Assembly (NCBI RefSeq): GCF_000717175.1 | Contig: NZ_JNYD01000003.1 | Span: 186,001-250,000, forward strand | Length of the DNA stretch: 64,000 nucleotides | Direction: 5' to 3' | Origin: Pseudonocardia autotrophica | GTDB lineage: Bacteria > Actinomycetota > Actinomycetes > Mycobacteriales > Pseudonocardiaceae | Part shown: positions 33,651 through 41,068 of the stretch, one piece after another | Layout of the letters: every line of letters begins with the position of its first letter | Numbering within the stretch: the first letter of the stretch is position 1 | The notes under the pieces: generated by a model | The model's database searches: none | What the model saw: the letters and a program-made list of their open reading frames with translations, nothing else | What the model was told of the DNA's origin: nothing | Translations under genes and position numbers: made by a program

Positions 33651-33850
33651 CTCCTGCCGGACGCCCGCAGGTCCGCCAGCGTCTCGCCGCCCACGAACCA
33701 GTGCTCCGGCTCGCACTCGGTGAGCACCACGCGGATGGACTCCCGCTTCGCCCCGATCGCCTCCTCGGCGGCGGCGGTGAGCGCTTCGCCGAGCGCCTGC
33801 AGCTGCTCGGGGGTGCGGCCCTTGGCGAGCGTGACCTGGATCAGCGGCAT
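33647..33850 (-). CDS. 4-oxalocrotonate tautomerase family protein
   Basis: 67 aa beginning Met-Pro, so Pro1 is the catalytic base after Met removal (MPLIQVTLAKGRTPEQL). ESIRVVLTECEPEHWFVGG gives the conserved Arg/Val-strand and the C-terminal Trp region. It would convert 2-hydroxymuconate to 2-oxohex-3-enedioate in the meta pathway. It overlaps the decarboxylase gene by 10 bp upstream and the ferredoxin gene downstream. Confidence 0.9.
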   Translation of the reverse strand: MPLIQVTLAKGRTPEQLQALGEALTAAAEEAIGAKRESIRVVLTECEPEHWFVGGETLADLRASGRR

Positions 33851-34602
33851 CCCAGCTCCAGAGTTCCGAGTCGGTCGATCGACGCGACGACGACGTCCCC
33901 CGGCCCGACCGGCACCGCCGCCGTCAGGCCGCCGGACAGGACGATCTCGCCCGCCCGCAGGCCCTCGCCGTCCGCGGCGAGCGCGCGGACCAGCCAGGCG
34001 ACGGCGGCGGCGGGATGACCGAGCGACGCGGCGCCCGACGCGGTGGCGGCGAGCTTCCCGTTCTTCTCCAGCACCACGCCGACGAGCCGCAGGTCGATGC
34101 CCTCGGGCGCGACCGGCGTGCCGACGACGTACCGGGCGGCGGAGGTGTTGTCCGCGACGACGTCGGCCATCGTGAAGCCGTAGTCGGTGTAGCGGGAGTC
34201 GAGGACCTCGATCCCCACGGCGACGCCCGACGACGCGGCCACCACGTCCGCCGCGGTGACGTGCGGCCCGGCGAGGTCGCGGCCGAGGGTGAACACGATC
34301 TCGGGCTCGCAGCGCGGCTGGATCTGCGCCCCGGTGTCCAGCGGCTCGCCGAGGTCCAGCGCCCCGGCAGCGGGCAGGAAGCCGTAGACCGGTTCGCTGA
34401 CGTCGACCTGCACCTGCTTCGCGCGCGAGGTCACGCCGAGCTTCCAGCCGGCGAGCGGGCCCGCGGCGCTGCGCAGCTCGCGTTGCACCTGGTAGGCGGT
34501 GGGGATGTCCAGCTCGGGGAACTCGTCGGACAGCTTGCCGATCGCGGTGCGGTCGGCGACGGCCTTGCTCAGCCGGGCCGCCAGCTCGCTCACGTTGATC
34601 AT
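33841..34602 (-). CDS. 4-oxalocrotonate decarboxylase-like (DmpH/XylI type)
   Basis: 253-aa member of the hydratase/decarboxylase family. GWKLGVTSRAKQVQVDVSEP resembles the decarboxylase version of the metal-site helix; CEPEIVFTLGRDLAG holds the Glu-x-Glu ligands and GIEVLDSRYTDYGF follows. Removes CO2 from 2-oxohex-3-enedioate to give 2-hydroxypenta-2,4-dienoate, working in complex with the hydratase encoded just before it (4-bp overlap). Assignment to decarboxylase rather than hydratase is by comparison of the two paralogues and is moderately sure. Confidence 0.8.
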   Translation of the reverse strand: MINVSELAARLSKAVADRTAIGKLSDEFPELDIPTAYQVQRELRSAAGPLAGWKLGVTSRAKQVQVDVSEPVYGFLPAAGALDLGEPLDTGAQIQPRCEPEIVFTLGRDLAGPHVTAADVVAASSGVAVGIEVLDSRYTDYGFTMADVVADNTSAARYVVGTPVAPEGIDLRLVGVVLEKNGKLAATASGAASLGHPAAAVAWLVRALAADGEGLRAGEIVLSGGLTAAVPVGPGDVVVASIDRLGTLELGCR

Positions 34603-35384
34603 GCGCCCACCCTCACGGTCACCGGCCCGAGCCGGTCGAACTCGGCCCGGAACACGTCGCCCGGGGTCATCGGGACGGCCGCGTGCAGCGCGCCCGTCAT
34701 GATCAGGTGCCCGGGTTCGAGGGCGACGCCGTTCTCGCCCAGGACGTTCGCCAGCCAGGCCACGACGGCGACGGGGTCGCCCAGCGCGGCCGCGCCGGCC
34801 CCGGTGTCGATCAGCTCGCCGCTGCGGGTGAGGGTCATGCCGACGAGCCGGGTGTCGAGGTCGGCCACCGGGACGATCCGGCTCGAGGTGGCGACGGCGC
34901 CGTTGGAGGCGAGGTCGGCCACGGTGTCGGCGAGCTTGATCCGCCAGTCGGCGATGCGGGAGTCGACGATCTCCATCCCGGCCACGGCGCCGGCGAGCGC
35001 GGCGCGGGCCTGCGTGACGGTCACGCCCGGCCCCTGCAGGCGCTCGCCGAGCACGAACACGATCTCGGCCTCGACCTTGGGGGCGATGAACCGGCCGAGC
35101 GGGATCTCGTCGCCGTCGCGGTAGACCGTCGAGGCGAGGACGGGCCCGTGGTCGGGGGAGTCCACGCCGACCATCTTCTGCATCGGCTCGGAGGTCAGCC
35201 CGACCTTGTACCCCACGATCCGGTCGCCGTCGGCGAGCAGGAGGTCGACCAGCTCGCGCTGCACCGCGTACCCGTCGGCCATCCCGAGCGTGGGGTCGTC
35301 GTCGGTGAAGGGCGGGATCGGCGTGCGGGTGCGGCGGGCGTCGTAGAGCGCCCGGGCCTTCGCGGCCGCGTCCGTCACGGGCAT
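34599..35384 (-). CDS. 2-hydroxypenta-2,4-dienoate hydratase-like (DmpE/MhpD/HsaE type)
   Basis: 261 aa. VGYKVGLTSEPMQKMVGVD, DSPDHGPVLAS and KVEAEIVFVLGERLQG match the hydratase, with Mg/Mn ligands Glu-x-Glu and a later EIVDSRI. Adds water to the dienoate to give 4-hydroxy-2-oxovalerate, the substrate of the aldolase encoded at 17403-18428. GAGGAGG lies before the ATG. A 99-bp spacer with a GTTCC-N7-GGAAC palindrome separates it from upstream genes, so it may have its own promoter. Confidence 0.85.
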   Translation of the reverse strand: MPVTDAAAKARALYDARRTRTPIPPFTDDDPTLGMADGYAVQRELVDLLLADGDRIVGYKVGLTSEPMQKMVGVDSPDHGPVLASTVYRDGDEIPLGRFIAPKVEAEIVFVLGERLQGPGVTVTQARAALAGAVAGMEIVDSRIADWRIKLADTVADLASNGAVATSSRIVPVADLDTRLVGMTLTRSGELIDTGAGAAALGDPVAVVAWLANVLGENGVALEPGHLIMTGALHAAVPMTPGDVFRAEFDRLGPVTVRVGA

Positions 35385-35450
35385 GAGGTCCTCCTCGTGC
35401 GAGTTCGTCGCCCATCCTTCCGCGTCCGCACGGTCGCGGTCACGGCCGGC

Positions 35451-35467
35451 GTTCCCCGCGTCGGAAC
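35451..35467. promoter_or_regulatory. candidate operator GTTCC-N7-GGAAC
   Basis: Perfect inverted repeat in the spacer upstream of the hydratase gene. Related GTTCC/GGAAC half-sites occur upstream of the extradiol operon at 37103-37147, suggesting a shared (IclR-type) regulator. Confidence 0.4.
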
Positions 35468-35483
35468 GGCAGGGAGGCACTGG

Positions 35484-35603
35484 TCACCGGTGCGCGGCGA
35501 GCTCACGGACCTGCCCGACGAGCGCGTCGACGGAGTTCGCCTCGCCGGGCAGCCGGGTGTGGTCCGTGGGCAGGGCGACGCCGATCCGCACGGGCGGGCT
35601 CAT
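35484..35603 (-). pseudogene. N-terminal stub of a luciferase-like (LLM) monooxygenase
   Basis: 39 codons reading MSPPVRIGVALPTD ... NSVDALVGQVRELAAHR and then TGA. The segment resembles the first strand and helix of LLM-class flavin/F420-dependent oxidoreductases, which are normally about 300 residues. Its ATG overlaps the iclR stop, so it may still be translated. No continuation is visible downstream; the rest seems deleted. Family call is tentative because so little remains. Confidence 0.5.
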
Positions 35604-36382
35604 GCGCCCCGCCCCTCCCGCTCCGGGGTCCAGCCGAGCCGGCGGGAGATCGCCTCCCCGGCCTCGACCAGCGACCGGGCGTGCCGGCGGCGGGCCGCGG
35701 CGCCGAACCGGGCCGTCGGGGCGCCGATCGACAGGGCCGCGACGACCTCGCCGTACCGGTCCCGGACGGGTGCGGCGATCGACACGACCCCGATCTCCCG
35801 CTCGTGCACCGCCTCGGCCCAGCCCCGGGCCCGCGCCGCCGCCAGCTCGGCGCGCAGGGCGTCGGCGGTGACGAGCGTGTGCGGGGTGAGCTGCGGGAAC
35901 GGCCCGGCGATGCGCTCCTCCCGCTCGGCCTCGGGCAGGTGGGCGAGCAGCACCTTCCCCGAGCTGGTGGCGTGCGCGGGCACGCGGCGCCCGGTCTCGG
36001 TGAACAGCCGCAGCGAGTGGGCGGACTCGAGCCGGTCGACGTAGACGACGTCGACGCCGTCGAGCACCCCGACCTGGCAGGTCTCGCCGGTCTCGTCGCG
36101 CAGGTGGGCGAGCACCGGCCCGGCGGCGGCGTGCAGGTCCAGGTGCACCTTCACCGCCTCGCCGAGCTCGATCATCACCACGCCCAGCCGGTAGCCGCCG
36201 GTGTGCGGGTCCTGCTCGATCAGGCCCTCGGCGGCGAGCGTGGTGAGCAGCCGGTGGACCGCGGACTTGCCCAGGTCGAGGCGCCGGGCCAGCTCCGAGA
36301 CGCCGAGCGTGGCCTCCTGCGCGCGGAAGGCCTTGAGCAGTCGTGCGGCGTTGGTGACGGTGGTGAGCGGGGCGTCGGTCAT
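35600..36382 (-). CDS. IclR family transcriptional regulator (second)
   Basis: 260 aa. HTH LGVSELARRLDLGKSAVHRL; effector domain with TGETCQVGVLDGVDVVYVDR, SSGKVLLAHLPEAER and GVVSIAAPVRDRYGEV. It closely resembles the IclR protein at 27986-28753 and lies inside the minus-strand meta-pathway operon, coupled to the 239-aa gene upstream (ATGA) and to the LLM stub downstream. Probably senses a pathway intermediate and regulates this operon and/or the divergent extradiol operon. Confidence 0.92.
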   Translation of the reverse strand: MTDAPLTTVTNAARLLKAFRAQEATLGVSELARRLDLGKSAVHRLLTTLAAEGLIEQDPHTGGYRLGVVMIELGEAVKVHLDLHAAAGPVLAHLRDETGETCQVGVLDGVDVVYVDRLESAHSLRLFTETGRRVPAHATSSGKVLLAHLPEAEREERIAGPFPQLTPHTLVTADALRAELAAARARGWAEAVHEREIGVVSIAAPVRDRYGEVVAALSIGAPTARFGAAARRRHARSLVEAGEAISRRLGWTPEREGRGA

Positions 36383-37098
36383 GCCGGTGCCGCCGGTGCC
36401 CCGGTCGATCCCCGGGGCGTTCGGTCCCGCCGGCCGCCGACGCTCGCGAGCAGGGCCTTGCGCACCTCGTCCGGGTCCGGCGCGGGGGACTCGGCGAGGG
36501 CGGCGACGGCGGCGTCCCGCGGCGCGATCGCGCGGGCCAGCAGCGCCTGCGCCCGGGGGAGCCCGGCGGCCGAGGCGCCGACCAGCTCGTCGACCAGCGC
36601 CTCGCGCCCGCGCACCCGGCTGCGGATCGTGTCGAAGTCCCGCACCGCGGCGGAGTGCCCGCTGGCCAGCCCGGACCCGACGTGTTGGGCGTGGTGCGGG
36701 GTCAGGCCCGACCCGGGCTGCGCGACGACGTGGTAGCAGGTCGTCTGGATCCCCAGCGCGCCGCGGACCTCGGCGTACTGCGGCTCCGCCGACTCGTCGA
36801 CCAGCCCGAGCGCGGGCACCACGACGGGGTCGTAGAAGCGCAGCGTCCACTCCAGCCCGGGCAGCGACCCGCGCTGCTCCACCTCCTGGCCGCGCAGCGG
36901 GCCGAGGTCCTCGCGGGTGGCGAGCAGGTGCAGGTTCCGCACGCCCACGGCCGCGACGTGCACCGGGCCGCCCCCGGCGAGCAGCGGCATCCGGCCGCGG
37001 GCGCCCGGCGGGAACGTGTCGGCCTGCGCGAGGTAGGCGCCGTGCAGCGCCGCGACGTACTCCGCCACCGCCTCGCGCATCCGCATCGGGTCGGCCAT
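36379..37098 (-). CDS. uncharacterised 239-aa protein of the meta-pathway operon
   Basis: Family not recognised. First gene of the minus-strand operon, with GGAGG 7 nt before ATG. No signal peptide or membrane segment. Notable: a hydrophobic core (VHVAAVGVRNLHLLATRE), a central region LGIQTTCYHVVAQPGSGLTP followed by HHAQHVGSGLASGHSA, which has one Cys and five His within some 28 residues and might bind a metal, and a Pro/Arg-rich tail. Divergent from the extradiol dioxygenase genes. Its place at the head of the operon suggests a catalytic or accessory role in the upper pathway, but nothing more can be claimed. Confidence 0.7.
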   Translation of the reverse strand: MADPMRMREAVAEYVAALHGAYLAQADTFPPGARGRMPLLAGGGPVHVAAVGVRNLHLLATREDLGPLRGQEVEQRGSLPGLEWTLRFYDPVVVPALGLVDESAEPQYAEVRGALGIQTTCYHVVAQPGSGLTPHHAQHVGSGLASGHSAAVRDFDTIRSRVRGREALVDELVGASAAGLPRAQALLARAIAPRDAAVAALAESPAPDPDEVRKALLASVGGRRDRTPRGSTGAPAAPA

Positions 37099-37102
37099 CG
37101 GC

Positions 37103-37147
37103 GTTCCTCCGTTCTGATTTCCGGAACGACTGCACTTCCCTCCGGAA
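37103..37147. promoter_or_regulatory. GTTCC/GGAAC operator cluster between divergent catabolic operons
   Basis: GTTCC at 37103-37107 and GGAAC at 37123-37127 and 37143-37147 are 20 bp apart; TTCCGGAA at 37119-37126 is a perfect palindrome and TCCGGAACG recurs at 37141-37149. Sits between the 239-aa gene and the first extradiol dioxygenase gene. Confidence 0.5.
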
Positions 37148-37210
37148 CGCTAGGGCGCCACGCTGAAGCCCGTCAACAGCGTCGTCAGCACCGAGCAGGG
37201 AGGCTCGCCA

Positions 37211-38125
37211 GTGGGGATCCTGCGCCTGGCCCACGTCGACGTCCGGACACCCGACCTGGACCTCGCCGCCGCGTACTACACCGAGGTCATGGGCCTGCAG
37301 ACCGTGCAGCGGGATGCGGACACGGTCTACTTCAAGTGCTGGGACGAGGAGGACCACCACTCGCTGCGGATGCGCTACCACCCGCGCACCGGGCTGGACT
37401 CCTTCACGTTCCGCGTCGAGGCCGAGGACGACCTGCACGAGCTCGAGAAGAAGGTCGAGGCCTACGGCTGCCCGACCACGCGGGTCAGCCGCGGCGAGGC
37501 CGTCGGGCAGGGGGAGTCAATCCGGTTCGAGGTGCCGAGCGGCCAGGTCATGGAGCTGGTCTGGGACATCGAGAAGACCGGCAACCTGCTCGGCAAGCGC
37601 AACCCGGCGCCCACGCCGCCGCCCGACCTGCCCGGCATCGCGCCGCCGCGGATGGACCACATGCTGGTCAACGCCGAGGAGGTCGCCGAGGCCGCCACGT
37701 TCTTCACCGACGTGCTGGGCCTGCGGATGACCGAGCAGGTGCTCGACGGCAACGGCCACCAGCTCGGCGTCTGGCTCGCCGGCCGCACCAACACCCCGCA
37801 CGACATCGCCATCGTCAACGGACCCAACGGCGCCCTGCACCACTGGGCCTACTGGCTCGACGACTGGGACCACATCCGCAAGGCCGCGGACACACTGGCC
37901 TACAACGGCGTGCAGATCGACCAGGGCCCCACCCGGCACGGCGTGACCCGCGGCAACACCATCTACTTCTTCGACCCGCTCGGGATCCGCAACGAGGTCT
38001 TCACCGGCGGCTACTGGGTCGACCCGGACACCGAGATCATCACCTGGACCGAGGACAACTTCGGGAAGGGCCTCTTCTACTACGAGAACGTCGTCAGCCA
38101 GCGCTTCCTGCGCATGCACACGTGA
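37211..38125 (+). CDS. extradiol ring-cleavage dioxygenase, catechol 2,3-dioxygenase type (copy 1)
   Basis: 304-aa two-domain VOC protein (type I extradiol). Fe(II) ligands H150, H211 and E262 have exactly the spacing of XylE (61 and 112 residues). ALHHWAYWLDD, PTRHGVTRGNT (second-sphere His) and YFFDPLGIRNEVFTGGYW are diagnostic. GTG with GGGAGG upstream. Opens a catechol-type ring next to the hydroxyls. A second, similar gene follows directly. Substrate could be catechol, methylcatechol or a larger diol. Confidence 0.93.
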   Translation: MGILRLAHVDVRTPDLDLAAAYYTEVMGLQTVQRDADTVYFKCWDEEDHHSLRMRYHPRTGLDSFTFRVEAEDDLHELEKKVEAYGCPTTRVSRGEAVGQGESIRFEVPSGQVMELVWDIEKTGNLLGKRNPAPTPPPDLPGIAPPRMDHMLVNAEEVAEAATFFTDVLGLRMTEQVLDGNGHQLGVWLAGRTNTPHDIAIVNGPNGALHHWAYWLDDWDHIRKAADTLAYNGVQIDQGPTRHGVTRGNTIYFFDPLGIRNEVFTGGYWVDPDTEIITWTEDNFGKGLFYYENVVSQRFLRMHT

Positions 38126-38133
38126 GCGAGAAG

Positions 38134-39063
38134 ATGACCGACAGGATTCTGCGACTGCAGCACGTGGAGGTCCGGGTCCCCGACCTGGAGCTGTGCACCG
38201 CCTACTACACCGAGGTCCTCGGCCTCGTCGAGACCGCGCGAGACACGAAGGACGGCGTGGACCGCGTGTTCCTCAAGTGCTGGGACGAGCGTGAGCACCA
38301 CTCCGTGATCCTCCGCCAGGCCCCGACCTACGGCCTCGACCACATGGCGTTCAAGGTCCGCGAGGCCGGCGACCTGGACCACTACACGGAGCGGCTGCAG
38401 GCGGCGAGCGTGCCGGTGAAGCGGTTCGCGGCCCGTGAGCTCGGCCCGGGCTGGGGCGAGGCGATCCGCTTCGAGGCGCCGTCGGGGCACGTCGTCGAGC
38501 TGACGCACGGCACCGAGCGGGTGGGCAACATGCTGCCGATGACCAACCCGCCGCCCCGCCCGCAGGACCTGGTGGGGATCGCGCCGCCGCGGCTGGACCA
38601 CGTGTTCGTGATGGCCGAGGACGTCGACGGCTTCACCCGGTTCTTCACCGAGCTGCTCGACTTCCGGATGACCGAGCAGATCGTGGCGAACGACGGGCAC
38701 CAGCTGGCCACGTTCCTCGAGCACAGCCACACCCCGCACGACCTCGCCGTCATCACCGGCCCGAACGGGGCGCTGCACCACTTCGCCTTCTGGATGGACG
38801 ATTGGAACGCGATCCGCGAGGCGGCGGACACGCTGGCCTACCACGGCGTCACGATCGACGTGGCGCCCACGCGGCACGGCGTGACCCGCGGCTACACGAC
38901 GTACTTCTTCGACCCCGTCGGCAACCGCAACGAGCTGTTCACCGGCGGGTACTGGGTGGACCCGGACTTCGAGCCGATCACCTGGACCGAGGAGGAGATG
39001 GGCCGGGCGATCTTCTACTACCACCGGCAGGTCAACGAGCGCTTCTTCACGGTGCACTCGTGA
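38134..39063 (+). CDS. extradiol ring-cleavage dioxygenase (copy 2)
   Basis: 309-aa paralogue of the preceding enzyme. Ligands H155, H216 and E267 keep the same spacing; ALHHFAFWMDD, PTRHGVTRGYT and NRNELFTGGYW match. The N-terminal domain differs more than the catalytic C-terminal domain, pointing to different substrate ranges or a different ring-opening step. ATG at 38134 aligns best with copy 1; GTG at 38122 overlapping the previous stop would add four residues. Confidence 0.93.
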   Translation: MTDRILRLQHVEVRVPDLELCTAYYTEVLGLVETARDTKDGVDRVFLKCWDEREHHSVILRQAPTYGLDHMAFKVREAGDLDHYTERLQAASVPVKRFAARELGPGWGEAIRFEAPSGHVVELTHGTERVGNMLPMTNPPPRPQDLVGIAPPRLDHVFVMAEDVDGFTRFFTELLDFRMTEQIVANDGHQLATFLEHSHTPHDLAVITGPNGALHHFAFWMDDWNAIREAADTLAYHGVTIDVAPTRHGVTRGYTTYFFDPVGNRNELFTGGYWVDPDFEPITWTEEEMGRAIFYYHRQVNERFFTVHS

Positions 39064-39136
39064 GCGAGCTTGCGAGCGAACCATTCAGCACAGCAGTCCT
39101 ACGAACGGCACCGACGAGCGTCAGCGAGGAGGAGGC

Positions 39137-40213
39137 GTGAGTGCGCCGACGGACCCCCGCAAGATCGACCGTTACGAGGCGCCGAACTACCTGGCGCGGT
39201 ACCGGGAGCGGCAGAGCCGGCGCGGCGGCGGCGACGGGGCGGCGGCCGCCGGCCGGTTCGCGGCGCCCGTGGAGGCGGGCGCCGCCGAGGCCCCCGCCGA
39301 GCCGCTGTACCTCCGCCGCTTCCGCGAGCGCGGCGCCGCACCCTCACCGAAGGTCGAGTACGAGGGCGCGGCGTTCACCCCCGAGCTGGCCGAGGCGACC
39401 CGCGGCAAGGAGGTCGCCGCACCGGTCGGCCGCCGGGCGAACGAGAGGATCGTCTGCGAGATCTCGATCATCCGGCACGGCATCACCCAGGGCTACTCCA
39501 CCGACGCCGGCCTGACGCCGATGGGTGGCTGGCAGGCGCACCGCCGCGGGCACGAGCTGGCCCGCCGCTGGGACTCCGGGGACAAGGTGCGGCTGGTCTG
39601 CGCGGCCACCAACCGGGCCCGGCAGACCGCGGAGCAGATCTACCGGGGGGCGCAGGACGGGCTGCGGATGTGGGGCCACGACGTCGAGCTGTCGGAGCCC
39701 GAACCCGTGCCCGAGCTGCGGAACTTCGGCGTCTGGACGCCGGACGGGCTGCGCGACGTCACGTCGTCGTTCCGCCGGTACCAGTCCGAGATGGAGAAGC
39801 TGGAGCGGATGGCCGTCGGCGACCGGCCCCGCTGGCTCGTCGAGATCGACCGCTTCTACCGGACCCAGCTGGGCGGGGCGGACCCGATCCAGATGTGGCT
39901 GACCATCCCGATGATGTACTTCGAGCCGCCGGCCGTGTGCGTGCGCCGCTTCTGGCGCGGCTTCCACCGGCTCATGCGGGAGGCGGCCCGACCGGCCACC
40001 GGACAGCACCGCATCGTGGCCGCCACCCACTCGGGTCCGATGCGCGCGTTCGCGACCTGGGCGCACGGCTACGACCCGGGCGAGCCCTTGAACACCGAGG
40101 AGATCCGGGTGAAGCTCCGCGAGGGTGGCCGCACCGCGTTCGTCTCCTACCGGAACCGGGTGACCGAGGTGCACGTGCCGCCCGCCGACGAGTTCCCGGA
40201 CTGGGAGGCCTGA
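39137..40213 (+). CDS. histidine phosphatase superfamily (phosphoglycerate-mutase-like) protein
   Basis: 358 aa. Phospho-His motif I-I-R113-H114-G-I-T-Q and the second catalytic His in VAATHSGPMRAF are intact; TNRARQTAEQIYRGAQ also fits. An unusual ~100-residue charged/Ala-rich N-terminal extension (YLARYRERQSRRGGGDG) precedes the domain. GTG with GAGGAGGAGG upstream. It lies in the extradiol operon and not near glycolytic genes, so a phosphatase acting on a phosphorylated pathway intermediate, such as the product of the PEP-synthase-like kinase, is conceivable. That link is inference only. Confidence 0.85.
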   Translation: MSAPTDPRKIDRYEAPNYLARYRERQSRRGGGDGAAAAGRFAAPVEAGAAEAPAEPLYLRRFRERGAAPSPKVEYEGAAFTPELAEATRGKEVAAPVGRRANERIVCEISIIRHGITQGYSTDAGLTPMGGWQAHRRGHELARRWDSGDKVRLVCAATNRARQTAEQIYRGAQDGLRMWGHDVELSEPEPVPELRNFGVWTPDGLRDVTSSFRRYQSEMEKLERMAVGDRPRWLVEIDRFYRTQLGGADPIQMWLTIPMMYFEPPAVCVRRFWRGFHRLMREAARPATGQHRIVAATHSGPMRAFATWAHGYDPGEPLNTEEIRVKLREGGRTAFVSYRNRVTEVHVPPADEFPDWEA

Positions 40214-40217
40214 CGCG

Positions 40218-41060
40218 ATGACGCTCGCCGCCGACACCACCGACGCTGCCGGACGGGCCCTCCGGGACGATCCCCCGCTGCTGGTCCCCGAGTCCCCCGA
40301 ACCCGACTCGCCGCTGCGCTCGGTGGCGATCGCGATGGCGGTGCTGGACTGCTTCGGGGACGAGGCCGAGCTGGGGGCCACGAAGGTCGCGCAACGCCTG
40401 GGCGTCGCCAAGAGCACGGCCTGCCGGATGCTCGCCGCGCTGGCCTCGGGCGGGTTGCTGGAGCGCACGCCCTCCGGGCGCTACCGGCTGGGCCTGCGGC
40501 TGTTCGAGATCGGGCAGCTGGCGGTCGACCGGCTGATGCTGCGCGAGGTGTCGCTGCCGGTGCTCGGCGAGCTGCGCGAGGTGCTGCGGGAGACCGCGCA
40601 GCTCGCGGTCCCGGTGGGCGCCGACGTCCTGTACGTCGACCGGCTGGAGGGCGCGGGCGTCGGGACGATGTTCCACACGGAGATGTACCGGCGCGGGCCC
40701 GGGCACTCCTCGAGCGCCGGCAAGGCGATGGCGGCGGTCAACCCGGCGATGGCGCGCGCGATCCTGCAGCGCGGCTTCGAGCGGCGGACGCCGTTCACGA
40801 TCGTCGACCCGGGGCGGTACCGGCAGGTGCTCCGCCAGGTCCGGACGGACGGCTACGCCGCCTCCCGCGAGGAGCACACGCTGGGGATGTCGTCGGTGGC
40901 CGCGCCGGTCGTCGTCACGCGCGGGGACCGGCGGGTGGCGGTCGCGGCGATCTCGGTGGTCGGGACGACCTCACGGGTCCTGGGCGCCCGCAAGGTCGCG
41001 GTGGTGCAGAGTGTCCGGAGGGCGGCGGCGACGGTGTCGGCGCTGTTGGCGCGTTCGTAG
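40218..41060 (+). CDS. IclR family transcriptional regulator (third)
   Basis: 280 aa with a ~30-residue acidic/Pro-rich N-terminal extension. HTH: LGATKVAQRLGVAKSTACRM. Effector domain: ETAQLAVPVGADVLYVDRLE, HSSSAGKAMAAV and SREEHTLGMSSVAAPVV. More divergent from the other two IclR proteins than they are from each other. Four bases after the phosphatase gene and 8 before the indolepyruvate oxidoreductase gene, so possibly cotranscribed with both. Confidence 0.9.
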   Translation: MTLAADTTDAAGRALRDDPPLLVPESPEPDSPLRSVAIAMAVLDCFGDEAELGATKVAQRLGVAKSTACRMLAALASGGLLERTPSGRYRLGLRLFEIGQLAVDRLMLREVSLPVLGELREVLRETAQLAVPVGADVLYVDRLEGAGVGTMFHTEMYRRGPGHSSSAGKAMAAVNPAMARAILQRGFERRTPFTIVDPGRYRQVLRQVRTDGYAASREEHTLGMSSVAAPVVVTRGDRRVAVAAISVVGTTSRVLGARKVAVVQSVRRAAATVSALLARS

Positions 41061-41068
41061 GGGGCATC

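Noticed and set aside
36655..39063. 802-codon plus frame that would fuse an upstream region to the second extradiol enzyme
   Set aside because: Only the last ~310 codons are the real enzyme; the rest is off-frame sequence through the first extradiol gene.
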